Translations under genes and position numbers: made by a program
In this document: one piece after another, positions 17,387 through 26,092 of the stretch
How the letters are laid out: every line of letters starts with the position of its first letter
Numbering within the stretch: the first letter of the stretch is position 1
The notes under the pieces: model-generated
Database searches by the model: none
The model's input: the letters and a program-made list of their open reading frames with translations, nothing else
Told to the model about the DNA's origin: nothing
Assembly (NCBI GenBank): GCA_003856375.1
Contig: CP034120.1
Location: 2,294,001-2,358,000 of the forward strand
Length of the DNA: 64,000 nucleotides
Direction of reading: 5' to 3'
From: Glaciecola amylolytica
GTDB lineage: Bacteria; Bacteroidota; Bacteroidia; Flavobacteriales_D; Crocinitomicaceae

Positions 17387-17722
17387 ATGAAAAATCTAAT
17401 TACATTACTACTTCTTTTTTTCGCTTCAAACGGTGTGAATGCACAATTGGTTTACTCTGTCGACTATGAATCTCAGGCAGATGTGAAGGTTTTTGTTGTT
17501 CAATACGAATCACAGGCCGACCTGAAAGTTTACAAAGTCAAGTATTCATCTCAGGCAGGCGAAAATGACGGAACATGGTTCTTCACCGATTACCAGAGTC
17601 AGGCAAAAAAAACCGTTTATTTTGTCGAGTATGAAAGCCAGGCAGACCTGAAAATCTTTTTCGTGGAATACGAAAGTCAGGCGGGTTGGGTAAATAATAG
17701 TAAGAAACCGCTCATGTATTGA
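17387..17722 (+). CDS. Secreted DUF6150 protein, predicted 7(1) septoil knot
   Basis: 111 residues: a signal peptide (1-20, ending VNAQ) and a mature part of about 90 residues built from six copies of Y-x-S-Q-A (starting at 27, 40, 53, 69, 82, 95), each followed by a strand such as DLKVYKVK. This pattern is that of the DUF6150 family, whose small members fold into a seven-crossing (7-1) knot, the most complex protein knot described. Function unknown. A short uncommon tail follows the last repeat. Preceded by a plausible promoter and followed by a large inverted repeat. Confidence 0.8.
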   Translation: MKNLITLLLLFFASNGVNAQLVYSVDYESQADVKVFVVQYESQADLKVYKVKYSSQAGENDGTWFFTDYQSQAKKTVYFVEYESQADLKIFFVEYESQAGWVNNSKKPLMY

Positions 17723-17728
17723 TATGAG

Positions 17729-17804
17729 GATATCAGGATTTTAAAACTTCAGGAAATCAGGACAAATAAATTTCTAAGTCCTAATATTTTAAAATCTTGA
17801 TGTC
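17729..17804. repeat. Inverted repeat, possible terminator
   Basis: GATATCAGGATTTTAAAA (17729-17746) pairs with 17787-17804 at 16 of 18 positions. It forms a long A/T-rich hairpin right after the DUF6150 gene and before the next gene. Could terminate the transcript, or be a mobile repeat. Confidence 0.55.
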
Positions 17805-17832
17805 TTAAAGTCCTATTTACTAAATTCGCGGT

Positions 17833-18690
17833 ATGTCCTGGATAAAAAATTGGGTTAAATATCACTTCAGCAAACGCATTCACCGCGACAAACTGCATCC
17901 TTCGGTTGGAATTCAACAACGTGCGCTCATGCAGCATTATCTGACTGCGCAGGCAAACAAACAAATTCCGGCATTTCGTACCACTGGTTTCAAGGTCTTT
18001 TCACAATTTGAAGAAGACGGATTGCTGCTTTTCCTTTTTTCCTTAATAGGTGAAGGAAGCAAAACATTTATCGAAATCGGTTCGAACGACGGAATCAACA
18101 GTAATTGCAGCAACTTAGCCATTCATTTCGGCTGGTCGGGCTTGTTTTTCGAAGGAGATTCCAGATTGATCGGGCGCGGAGAGAAGTTTTATTCCAAAAT
18201 CCCAACGCCTTATCATCCGAAACCTCAGTATATTCAGGCAATCATTAAACGTGAGAATATCAATCAACTGGTTGAAAAAGCGGGATTGTCGGGAGAAATT
18301 GAATTGCTTTCGATTGATATTGACGGAAATGATTATTGGGTTTGGGACGCGCTGACAGTTGTTCAGCCAAAAGTGGTTGTGATTGAAACACATACTGAAT
18401 TCGGAACTGAGAACATCGTGGTTCCTTACGATCCGAATTACATGTATCCGGGAAAACATCCGATTTATCATGGAGCGAGTGTGGTGGCAATGAATAAGCT
18501 GGCCGAAAAGAAGGGTTACCGCCTGGTTGGAGCAAGTGATTTGGGAATTAATCAAATATATATCCGAAAAGATTTACTTTTGGAAGAACTTCCCACTATC
18601 ACTCCGGAATCAACTTTGTGGCATCCGAAAGCGAAAGCAGGGCAAGCAAAATTTCAGGAAATTAAAGATTGGGAATATTTAAAAGGATAA
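17833..18690 (+). CDS. FkbM-like SAM-dependent methyltransferase family protein
   Basis: 285 residues. The motif TFIEIGSNDGINSNC (about 77-91) matches motif I of FkbM-type methyltransferases, followed by an acidic motif FFEGD and the typical ELLSIDIDGNDYWVWDAL (about 155-172) then VVVIETHTEFG. FkbM enzymes methylate hydroxyl groups of sugars or secondary metabolites. The N-terminal 60 residues are basic and not part of the core. It is followed 4 nt later by a DinB-like gene, but the pathway is not evident. Confidence 0.7.
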   Translation: MSWIKNWVKYHFSKRIHRDKLHPSVGIQQRALMQHYLTAQANKQIPAFRTTGFKVFSQFEEDGLLLFLFSLIGEGSKTFIEIGSNDGINSNCSNLAIHFGWSGLFFEGDSRLIGRGEKFYSKIPTPYHPKPQYIQAIIKRENINQLVEKAGLSGEIELLSIDIDGNDYWVWDALTVVQPKVVVIETHTEFGTENIVVPYDPNYMYPGKHPIYHGASVVAMNKLAEKKGYRLVGASDLGINQIYIRKDLLLEELPTITPESTLWHPKAKAGQAKFQEIKDWEYLKG

Positions 18691-18694
18691 GCTT

Positions 18695-19150
18695 ATGATA
18701 ATGAAAACACTTTTTTCGAAACAAGCTCTGGATAAAAGCATCGGGCGTATTCAGCAATTACAGCCAAATCAACAAGCGCTTTGGGGAAAAATGAATGTGT
18801 CCCAAATGCTGGATCACTGCAGCGAAACGATGAAAGTAGCCCGTGGGCAAAAAGAGTTGAAACGCATTTTCTTAAGTTATGTGATGGGAAGTATGATGAA
18901 GAAATCGTTCTACAACGACAAACCGATTCCAAAAAACAGCCCTACACACAAAACATTTATCATCACCACGACTTCTGATTTCGAGAAAGCGAAATCAGAA
19001 CTGATCGACCATTTGACAGCTTTTCAGGAAGGTGGAATGGAAAAATGTACGGATGCTCCTCACTCTTTCTTCGGAAAACTGACTAAAGAACAATGGGGAT
19101 TAGGAATGTATAAACATTTGGATCATCATTTAAAGCAATTCGGAGTATAA
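18695..19150 (+). CDS. DUF1569 protein (DinB-like fold)
   Basis: 151 residues, entirely helical. LWGKMNVSQMLDHCSE near residue 30 and HLDHHLKQFG at the end supply the three histidines expected of a DinB/YfiT metal site. These proteins are small metal-binding four-helix bundles, some acting as thiol-dependent transferases; the reaction here is unknown. Translation starts at either of two ATGs two codons apart. It is 2 nt upstream of the O-methyltransferase gene, with which it likely forms an operon. Confidence 0.85.
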   Translation: MIMKTLFSKQALDKSIGRIQQLQPNQQALWGKMNVSQMLDHCSETMKVARGQKELKRIFLSYVMGSMMKKSFYNDKPIPKNSPTHKTFIITTTSDFEKAKSELIDHLTAFQEGGMEKCTDAPHSFFGKLTKEQWGLGMYKHLDHHLKQFGV

Positions 19151-19152
19151 TC

Positions 19153-19794
19153 ATGGAATTCATCGATCAGGCATTAGACGATTACTGTTGTGAGCACACA
19201 ACGGCAGAATCTTCATTATTGGCAAAACTGAACCGTGATACGCATGTCAACATTTTGCAGCCGCGGATGTTGAGCGGGCATTTTCAGGGACGTTTACTGA
19301 GCTTACTATCGAAGATGATTCGCCCGGAACGCATTCTGGAAATCGGAACTTATACAGGATATTCGGCACTTTGCATGGCTGAAGGATTGACCGAAACAGG
19401 AAAAATCATCACTTTGGATATCAATGCCCAGTTGGAAGATTTTGTTCGTTCCTATATTTCTGAAAGCGATTATGCTTCGAAGATCGATTACCGTATTTGC
19501 AACGCCATGGAAGAAATTCCGCAGCTTGATGAACAATTCGATTTGGTTTTCATCGACGCAGACAAAATGAATTACATCAATTACTACAACCTGGTTTTCG
19601 ACAAAGTGAAATCGGGAGGATATATTTTATCCGACAACGTGTTGTGGTCCGGAAAAGTGATTCAAACAGAAGGAAAAATCGATAAAGACACTCAATTACT
19701 GAAAGATTTCAATGAATTGATTCAACAGGATGAGCGTGTTGAAAATCTCTTGCTTCCGATCCGCGACGGGATTATGATTGCACGTAAGAAATAA
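19153..19794 (+). CDS. O-methyltransferase (class I, caffeoyl-CoA type)
   Basis: 213 residues. ILEIGTYTGYSALCMAEGL (about 59-77) is the SAM-binding loop, ITLDIN the acidic loop, and DLVFIDADKMNYINYYN (about 130-148) the metal/substrate motif, followed by DNVLWSGKV. This is the divalent-metal-dependent catechol/caffeoyl-CoA methyltransferase family (COMT_3). The substrate in this organism is not known; small aromatic or tRNA substrates are both described for the family. Follows DUF1569 by 2 nt. Confidence 0.93.
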   Translation: MEFIDQALDDYCCEHTTAESSLLAKLNRDTHVNILQPRMLSGHFQGRLLSLLSKMIRPERILEIGTYTGYSALCMAEGLTETGKIITLDINAQLEDFVRSYISESDYASKIDYRICNAMEEIPQLDEQFDLVFIDADKMNYINYYNLVFDKVKSGGYILSDNVLWSGKVIQTEGKIDKDTQLLKDFNELIQQDERVENLLLPIRDGIMIARKK

Positions 19795-19806
19795 TGGAGA
19801 AGTGAG

Positions 19807-19851
19807 AAGTTAAAAAGCATTTCGGCTCAATACCCTTTTACATTTTAACTT
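19807..19851. terminator. Hairpin after the O-methyltransferase gene
   Basis: AAGTTAAAA (19807-19815) and TTTTAACTT (19843-19851) form a perfect 9-bp stem ending in T-rich sequence. The loop resembles other intergenic hairpins of this window (TTCGGCTCAATACCC). It lies between converging genes. Confidence 0.5.
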
Positions 19852-19861
19852 TTCAATTCAT

Positions 19862-20362
19862 CTATGTTGGTCTGATAACCGCTTTTTCTTTTTCCAATTC
19901 TACGTCGTTGGCTTTGCTTTTCGATACAAATTTTCCTTCCTTGAATTCGTAGGTCAATAAATCGTAGCCTCCATAAATAGCACTCACGCCTTCATTTTTG
20001 AAAGGAAGAGCTATTTTCAAAACGCCGGTAAATTCCTTTCCGTTTACGTAAAACGTTAGTATTTCCAGGTTTCGCAGAAACTTGCTGTATTCCAAAAACA
20101 CTTCATCTGTTTCCACCTTTTTCCGGTCCGAAACGTAGTAATGAACGACTTTGAAGGTATTCTTGTTATCGATTTTCTTAGGAATTGCTTTCGTGGTTAA
20201 AAGCAATTTTTTCTTCTCCGTAACGATGTTTTCCGGGCAAATACTGAAATAGCTTCTCCCTACTTTTTCTTCCTTGCAACCCGATTGCGCAAAAAGTGCA
20301 GAGGAAAAGAGGCTGCTTAAAACCAGAAAACAAATTTGAATACTGAATAACCGAACTTTCAT
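19862..20362 (-). CDS. Secreted protein of unknown function
   Basis: 166 residues with a signal peptide (about 1-25, ending LFAQ). The mature part is mixed strand and lysine-rich, with two early cysteines (QSGCKEE, FSICPEN) that may bond. I recognise no family. It is transcribed alone, opposite to its neighbours. Confidence 0.65.
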   Translation of the reverse strand: MKVRLFSIQICFLVLSSLFSSALFAQSGCKEEKVGRSYFSICPENIVTEKKKLLLTTKAIPKKIDNKNTFKVVHYYVSDRKKVETDEVFLEYSKFLRNLEILTFYVNGKEFTGVLKIALPFKNEGVSAIYGGYDLLTYEFKEGKFVSKSKANDVELEKEKAVIRPT

Positions 20363-20663
20363 GGATGTGATTTTACTTTTTAAATGTAACGATAAACGCA
20401 GACAATCTGCAAATCCTGCCCCTAAATTAGGATTCAGACACTTTATGTAAGAAAATATTGTGCCAACCTTCGGTAAGCTCAGTATGTTTAAAAAAGCGAA
20501 AAGGTATTTCGACTCCGCTCAATCCCCTTTTCGCTTTTGAAAATCAAAGAATCACGCGTTTTTTTTCGCAACAAAATGAAAAAAACAGTAACCTTTTCGC
20601 TGAAATTACGATATAGTTATTTGGGCATAATCTTTGCCTGCCAGAACTGTATTTGTAAAACTT
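20363..20663. other. Intergenic stretch, 301 bp
   Basis: Divergent upstream region holding the hairpin at 20492-20538. A possible weak -7 box (AATCTTTG, 20628-20635) precedes the OmpA gene. No gene seen. Confidence 0.45.
20492..20538. repeat. Perfect inverted repeat AAAAGCGAAAAGG
   Basis: A perfect 13-bp stem (20492-20504 with 20526-20538) around a loop TATTTCGACTCCGCTCAATCC. The loop shares TCGACTCCGCTCA with the intergenic element at 41315, so it belongs to a recurring hairpin type. Confidence 0.65.
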
Positions 20664-22709
20664 ATGTGGAAGAACTACTTATTTATTGCGGGAATTACGT
20701 TGGTTTCCATTCATTCTTTAAATGCACAGGAAGAAGATCCGTCTTGTTTGCCTCCTTCAAAAAAAACACTCAAACTGATTGAAGCCGGAAGAAATGCTCC
20801 TGATGCCAGAACGGCTGCAGAAAATTTCAGTAAAGCCATGGAAGCCGAGCCGGATAATGCCGCAGCATATTTTGAATTCGCAATGTATGCCTACAATTCC
20901 GGAGTGAAGTCTTATGAAAACTCCCCCAATCCTGCAACCGGTGACCGCAGTTTCCAAAGAGCGGAAGAATTGTTTGAAAAAGCAGCAGAATTATGTCCGG
21001 ATTATCATTCCGATATGTATTACTACCTCGGAGTAATCAATTATACACAGGAACAAAAAGAGATTGCAACCAAGTGGTTTGAGAAATTTGTTGCTTTCAA
21101 GCATGCCGATAATTCCCGTTACGGGGCAACTTATACCAAGCAGTTGAGCGATGTAAAAGCCCTTCTTGTAACCGAAAAAGAGGAAAAAGAGATGCTCAGC
21201 AAGACCGTTCCTTTCAACCCGAAAAAAGTTCCGAACGTTTCTACCGGGAATGACGAATATTTCCCGATGATTTCTCCCGATAACTTATTGATGTTTTATA
21301 CCCGCAAACAGGATTTGAAAAACCTCGGAGATATCGTTTCCAATATTCAGGAGGTCTACACCTACTCTATCCGCACAGACGAAGGTTTGTCTTTCGATGC
21401 AGGAAAATCTTTCCCGAAACCTTTCAACAACGGAACTTTCCAAAGCTACGGAGCAGCAACCATGTCTGTCGATAACAAGGAAATGGTGATTTGTGCCTGT
21501 AAAAAAACTGAGGTGAAGGGACAAGCTTATATGAATTGTGATTTGTATTCGACAACATATCAGAAAACAGGACCAAATCCATCGGATTATCAATGGTCGG
21601 AACTGATCAATTTGGGTCCGAAAATCAATACTCCTGACGGATGGGAAGGACAACCTTCCATGTCTGCCGACGGAAATACCTTGTTCTACACAGCAAACCG
21701 TGCGAGCACAAGAGATAACGATGTATTTATCGTGAAACGAAATGCCGACGGAACCTGGGGCGCACCACGTCCTTTTGATGAAATCAACACGGCAGGAAAA
21801 GATAAAAGTCCGTTTCTGCATCAGGATAGTGAAACCCTTTACTTTGTTTCCGATGTATCGGACGACCGCAAAGGAGTTGGAGGCCTGGATATTTTCTACA
21901 TGCGTGAAGAAAACGGAACGTGGAGTAAACCAAAAAACATCGGTTACCCGATCAACTCCAAGGAAGACGAATTAGGTGTTTTCGTTTCAACAGACGGAAA
22001 ACTGGCTTACTTCTCCTCCAAACAACAAGGAAACTGGGATATTTACGGTTTTGAATTGTATGAAGAAGCCCGACCGAAACCGGTTACGATCATCAAAGGA
22101 GATTTGAAAGATCCGGAAGGAAAACCGATTGAAAACGCTACGATTGAAGTTTCTTACGAGAATTCGGACAAAGTGGATCAGGTTCGTGTAAACGGAAATG
22201 ACGGAAAATTTGCAGTAGTTGTGAAAACAGATAAGCCACAGGACATCATGGTTTCCGTGAAGAAAGACGGTGCAGCTTTCGATTCAAAACTGATCACGAA
22301 AGAAGAGATCGTGAAAAAGGAAAATCGGGTGAACAACAAACTGGAAGTAAAAGAACTGAAAGTTGGCGAAGCTTATACGCTTAACGACATTTTATACGAT
22401 TACAACTCAGATGTTCTTTCCAACAAATCGAAATTCATCCTGCGTGAGTTTGCCCGCTTCCTGAAATCAAATCCGACGATTAAAATCATGATTCAGGGAC
22501 ATACCGACAGCGATGGTGACGATGCCAAAAACTTAGATCTTTCAGACCGACGTGCCAAAGGAGTGAAAAACTATCTGGTATCTTTGGGAATTGAGGAAGA
22601 CAGACTCGAATCGAAAGGTTACGGAGAATCCAAGCCAAAAGTTGCCAACGATACCGCTGAAAATAAAGCGAAGAATCGTAGAACAGACTTTTTGATTCAG
22701 GGAATGTAA
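20664..22709 (+). CDS. OmpA family protein with TPR and PD40 repeats
   Basis: 681 residues from the ATG at 20664 (MWKNYLFIAGITLV, signal peptide to about 21). Order: TPR-like helices (about 40-140), a six-bladed PD40 beta-propeller with repeated SxDG-x-LYF motifs (about 190-470), a carboxypeptidase-regulatory-like domain (about 480-560), and a C-terminal OmpA peptidoglycan-binding domain (GHTDSDGDDAKNLDLSDRRA and KGYGES). Such proteins link the type IX secretion/gliding machinery to peptidoglycan (PorE-like). A paralogue with the same layout lies at 23000-25087 on the other strand. The frame is open upstream to a TTG, which I reject. Confidence 0.9.
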   Translation: MWKNYLFIAGITLVSIHSLNAQEEDPSCLPPSKKTLKLIEAGRNAPDARTAAENFSKAMEAEPDNAAAYFEFAMYAYNSGVKSYENSPNPATGDRSFQRAEELFEKAAELCPDYHSDMYYYLGVINYTQEQKEIATKWFEKFVAFKHADNSRYGATYTKQLSDVKALLVTEKEEKEMLSKTVPFNPKKVPNVSTGNDEYFPMISPDNLLMFYTRKQDLKNLGDIVSNIQEVYTYSIRTDEGLSFDAGKSFPKPFNNGTFQSYGAATMSVDNKEMVICACKKTEVKGQAYMNCDLYSTTYQKTGPNPSDYQWSELINLGPKINTPDGWEGQPSMSADGNTLFYTANRASTRDNDVFIVKRNADGTWGAPRPFDEINTAGKDKSPFLHQDSETLYFVSDVSDDRKGVGGLDIFYMREENGTWSKPKNIGYPINSKEDELGVFVSTDGKLAYFSSKQQGNWDIYGFELYEEARPKPVTIIKGDLKDPEGKPIENATIEVSYENSDKVDQVRVNGNDGKFAVVVKTDKPQDIMVSVKKDGAAFDSKLITKEEIVKKENRVNNKLEVKELKVGEAYTLNDILYDYNSDVLSNKSKFILREFARFLKSNPTIKIMIQGHTDSDGDDAKNLDLSDRRAKGVKNYLVSLGIEEDRLESKGYGESKPKVANDTAENKAKNRRTDFLIQGM

Positions 22710-22755
22710 TTTTAAGGTAAAATTGAAAAGGTAAAAGTTTAAAAGATAGAAATTG

Positions 22756-22781
22756 AAGCTGGGGAAACCCGGCTTTTTTTA
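22756..22781 (+). terminator. Rho-independent terminator after the OmpA gene
   Basis: AAGCTGGG, loop GAAA, CCCGGCTT, then seven T: an 8-bp stem with one G-U pair and a GNRA-like loop. Confidence 0.85.
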
Positions 22782-22798
22782 TATGGTTTGTTCTATAA

Positions 22799-22888
22799 TC
22801 TAGTTGACACATTATCTTTTCCCGCAGATATAACGGATTACGCAGATATTAAATCAGTTCAGAAATCACCTATCCTGTCGTACAAAAC
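22799..22888. repeat. Dispersed intergenic repeat, copy B
   Basis: Matches 13264-13359 in order and spacing: TCTAGTTGACACATT, CCCGCAGAT, CGGATTACGCAGATATTAAAT, CGTACAAAAC. Differences are mostly single bases plus a few indels. Non-coding. Confidence 0.75.
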
Positions 22889-22999
22889 CTTTTTATGATC
22901 CTTCGATCCCCCTTCTTCTCAATCCAATTCTGACACAACTACGTTTCTGTCAGGATCACTCGAAGTAACAGGGAAATCTTCTCACTTTTTACTTTTCAA

Positions 23000-25087
23000 T
23001 TATTGATTAATCACCTTAAAAGTCGTTCTTCTGTTCTTTTGGTGCAATGCTTCTCTTTCAGCTTTTACCTTGAGGATTTCAATATAAGCTTCTGTCAGCA
23101 AGACAGGTTTTCCCTGCGCATCCAAAACCGGTTTCTTGTCCGGTCCGTACAATTGATTCGGCTGTGTTTCCCCATATCCTTTCGGAATCAAACGCGACGG
23201 GTCAATTCCTTTTGAAACCAGATAATCCACACAGGATTTCGCTCTGCGTTGAGAAAGATCCAGGTTGTAAATATCTTTTCCTCTGGCATCCGTGTGCGAG
23301 TTGATCTCTACCGAAATGTTGTTGTTCAATTCGAGGAAATCGAATAATTTGTCTAAAACTGCCTGAGAAGCCGGTCTCAATTTATCTGAGTTAAAATCGT
23401 ATTCGATTCCTTCAATTTCAATTTCATCCTGTGGAATCGGCTTCAGATAAAAATCACGTACAATGCTGGTTGTTTGCGTAATCGAATTGGTATTCACACT
23501 CGTTGCATCTGCAAAGTAATTCAGTTTCTGTGCCTTGATAAACAATTCTACGCCATATGCCAGTTCCTTCTCATAAAACCCGTTACTATCCGTAACAATC
23601 GTATATGACGGGAAAACTCCGCGCACATCTTTAAACGTCAATTTCGTATTCGGCAAAATCTCTTCCGTTTCCTTGTTGTAAGAATATCCGCTCAGATAAA
23701 TATGAATCGGTTCGTTGACCACTTCGTAAATATCGTAGCAGCTTCCACCCTTGCACGGTTCGCGGTCGCTGGAGAAAAACCCTTTCGACAAACGGGAATC
23801 CCACATCATGTAAGCATCATCTTTACTGGAATTGATCGGCATTCCCAGATTCTTCGGCACACTGAATGCTTCCGTTTCCCGGTCGTAAAGTGATTTGAAG
23901 ATATCCAAACCTCCCATGCTTCCATGTCCGTTCGAAGAGAAAAACAAAGTCGATGACACTTCATGAAAAAACGGCGTGACCTCATCCTGATCGGAATTGA
24001 TCAGAGAACCCAGATTTTCAGGCTGTCCTTGTGTATTTCCGGCCGAATCAATGGGAATTTTCCAGATGTCCATTCCTCCTAAACCTCCGGGACGATTAGA
24101 CGAAAAGTAAAGAGTGCGGCCATCCATCGAAACATAAGGCTGAATGCTTTTATAGCCCGGATAATTCACCGAAGAATCCAGTTTGTAAGCTTCAAAGAAT
24201 TTCATATTCTGCATCCGAGCCAGGTAAATATTCTGTTCCGTACGCTTTTCTTCGCTCCATCGGGTATAGAAAATCACCTGATTGTTGTTGAACGAACCTG
24301 CTCCGTCATTTTGAGCACTGTTCAAAGGACGCCCGAAATTAGTTGCTGCAGACCAGCTGCTGTCTTCTTTCAGTTCCACCCAGTACAAATCACACAAATA
24401 TTCCGACTGCTGTTTTTCGTTCAGAATCACGCCTCCGGGTCTCGCCGATGTAAACATCAACTTTTGGTCTTTGTCGAAATACATCGTTGCGAAACTTGCT
24501 GTTCCTTTATTGAAAATTGCCGTGTCAGCCAGTTTCACACTGATTTCACGTGTTTTATTAAGTTCTTCCTTCGCCAGATGGCATCCGGTCATGGAAACCT
24601 GAGCCGCATGAATCAATTCATCGTCTGCCTGCGGAGAACGGATATAATCTTCAAACTTTTCAATTGCTTCGTCATACCGGTTGTTGTTCATATAACTCTG
24701 CGCCAGGTAGTAACTGTCGTGCGGATAAGCCTTTTCGTCTGCCGTATTTTTCAAATGTTTTTCCGCATTCGGATAATCGTGCATACGGTAGTAGCACCAG
24801 GCCACCTGATGATGCAAGTATTGTTCTAAGGTTACTTTCAGCGTACTGTCTACTTCTACTTTCGATTTAGCAGTCAGTTTCCGGTTCGTAACCTGTACTT
24901 CGTACGGATAAACCATCGTTGAATTTGCCACAGAATCCGACAAAGCCAGTTTGTATTGTTCAACAGCATTCACATAATCCAGTTTGTTGAAATGCTCATC
25001 CCCCAAATAGACATACATTTTTTTTGATTGCGCCAGTGATATACCGGAGATCACTAAAAACAACAAGCAACTGATCGTAGATTTCAT
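23000..25087 (-). CDS. OmpA family protein with TPR and PD40 propeller
   Basis: 695 residues with signal peptide (1-19). TPR region (about 25-190), PD40 propeller with LYFSSNRPGGLGGMDIW and LFFSSNGHGSMGGLDIF (about 200-450), a carboxypeptidase-like domain (about 455-540), and a C-terminal OmpA domain (NSHTDARGKDIYNLDLSQRR, PKGYGE). Last gene of the minus-strand surface operon, 15 nt after the second PorP/SprF gene. Domain layout resembles PorE, the T9SS outer membrane component that binds peptidoglycan; that role is inferred. A 20-odd-residue insertion before the final helix (GPDKKPVLDAQGKPVLL) is longer than in the paralogue at 20664. Confidence 0.9.
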   Translation of the reverse strand: MKSTISCLLFLVISGISLAQSKKMYVYLGDEHFNKLDYVNAVEQYKLALSDSVANSTMVYPYEVQVTNRKLTAKSKVEVDSTLKVTLEQYLHHQVAWCYYRMHDYPNAEKHLKNTADEKAYPHDSYYLAQSYMNNNRYDEAIEKFEDYIRSPQADDELIHAAQVSMTGCHLAKEELNKTREISVKLADTAIFNKGTASFATMYFDKDQKLMFTSARPGGVILNEKQQSEYLCDLYWVELKEDSSWSAATNFGRPLNSAQNDGAGSFNNNQVIFYTRWSEEKRTEQNIYLARMQNMKFFEAYKLDSSVNYPGYKSIQPYVSMDGRTLYFSSNRPGGLGGMDIWKIPIDSAGNTQGQPENLGSLINSDQDEVTPFFHEVSSTLFFSSNGHGSMGGLDIFKSLYDRETEAFSVPKNLGMPINSSKDDAYMMWDSRLSKGFFSSDREPCKGGSCYDIYEVVNEPIHIYLSGYSYNKETEEILPNTKLTFKDVRGVFPSYTIVTDSNGFYEKELAYGVELFIKAQKLNYFADATSVNTNSITQTTSIVRDFYLKPIPQDEIEIEGIEYDFNSDKLRPASQAVLDKLFDFLELNNNISVEINSHTDARGKDIYNLDLSQRRAKSCVDYLVSKGIDPSRLIPKGYGETQPNQLYGPDKKPVLDAQGKPVLLTEAYIEILKVKAEREALHQKNRRTTFKVINQ

Positions 25088-25102
25088 AATAACAACGAAA
25101 TA

Positions 25103-26089
25103 TTATAAACGTGGGCAGATTTTGTAATCAACCGGTTTTTGTTTTTTGTGGATGTAGGTAAAGGACAATTCGAATCCTCCTTTGCTCTTGGATGCTGCAG
25201 TTAATGATGAAATATTGAAATCATACGCCACTTTCACAATAAACTGTTCTTTCTTCACACCAATGGTTGCAATCATGGCGTCTTTCGCTCTGAAAATCAC
25301 TCCGGCTAAAACATAAGCCGCGCTGCCTTTCATGAAATAACCTGCTTCAACAGCATAAGTCTGCTCATGGAATTTCTTTTGATTCATGATGAGCACTTTC
25401 GGGATCAGATAGAACAACTCAGTGATGTTTATCCGCGTTCCCAAATGCGTGTACATACGAAGCGGCAATCGGGTATCTCTTCCGAAAAACGATTCATTCG
25501 GCTGCGTTAAATTGAACAAGGAAACACCAATAAACGGATTCAATCTCGCTTGCGATTTGGAGTAATAATACAAAGCACTTGCATTCAACATCGGAATAAA
25601 CTTCGATTGAGCACCGAAATCTTCTCCTGATACAACTGTCTGGTCAAATTCTCCGCCGTTGTTCAGCGTATACTGATTATTGAATGAAAGAAGCTGGTAC
25701 TCAATTGATTTTTGAGTGACACCTCCCTGCAAACCTAAGTTCACAATGTGCGTTTTGTTTCTGTTTAGCGGAACATAATATGCAGCGGAAAGCAAGCCCT
25801 GAAATACATTGAAATTTCCTGCACCAGCTCTGAAATTATTGAGTTGAATACCAAATCCCCATTTCTTGATCGGCATATCAAAACTCACCAATGCTGAAGT
25901 ATACGGCTTGTAATTCACCGATTTCCATTGCGTTCTGTATTGTGCATGAACTCTGAAATCACCCTCCACAACACCTGTCAATGCAGGATTCAAAAACAAA
26001 GGCGCGGCATCATACATCGATAAATGTGCATCTTGTCCGTAAGACAATCCGCTAAAGAAAAGAGCTAATAAACTAATTCTGAATCTCAT
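25103..26089 (-). CDS. PorP/SprF family T9SS membrane protein
   Basis: 328 residues with a signal peptide and an outer-membrane beta-barrel pattern ending in an aromatic strand. Early motif DAHLSMYDAAPLFLNPALTGV is the family signature. PorP/SprF proteins partner specific type IX cargo; here it lies 3 nt after a giant PKD protein, which is the expected partner. Downstream OmpA gene starts 15 nt later. Confidence 0.92.
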   Translation of the reverse strand: MRFRISLLALFFSGLSYGQDAHLSMYDAAPLFLNPALTGVVEGDFRVHAQYRTQWKSVNYKPYTSALVSFDMPIKKWGFGIQLNNFRAGAGNFNVFQGLLSAAYYVPLNRNKTHIVNLGLQGGVTQKSIEYQLLSFNNQYTLNNGGEFDQTVVSGEDFGAQSKFIPMLNASALYYYSKSQARLNPFIGVSLFNLTQPNESFFGRDTRLPLRMYTHLGTRINITELFYLIPKVLIMNQKKFHEQTYAVEAGYFMKGSAAYVLAGVIFRAKDAMIATIGVKKEQFIVKVAYDFNISSLTAASKSKGGFELSFTYIHKKQKPVDYKICPRL

Positions 26090-26092
26090 GGC

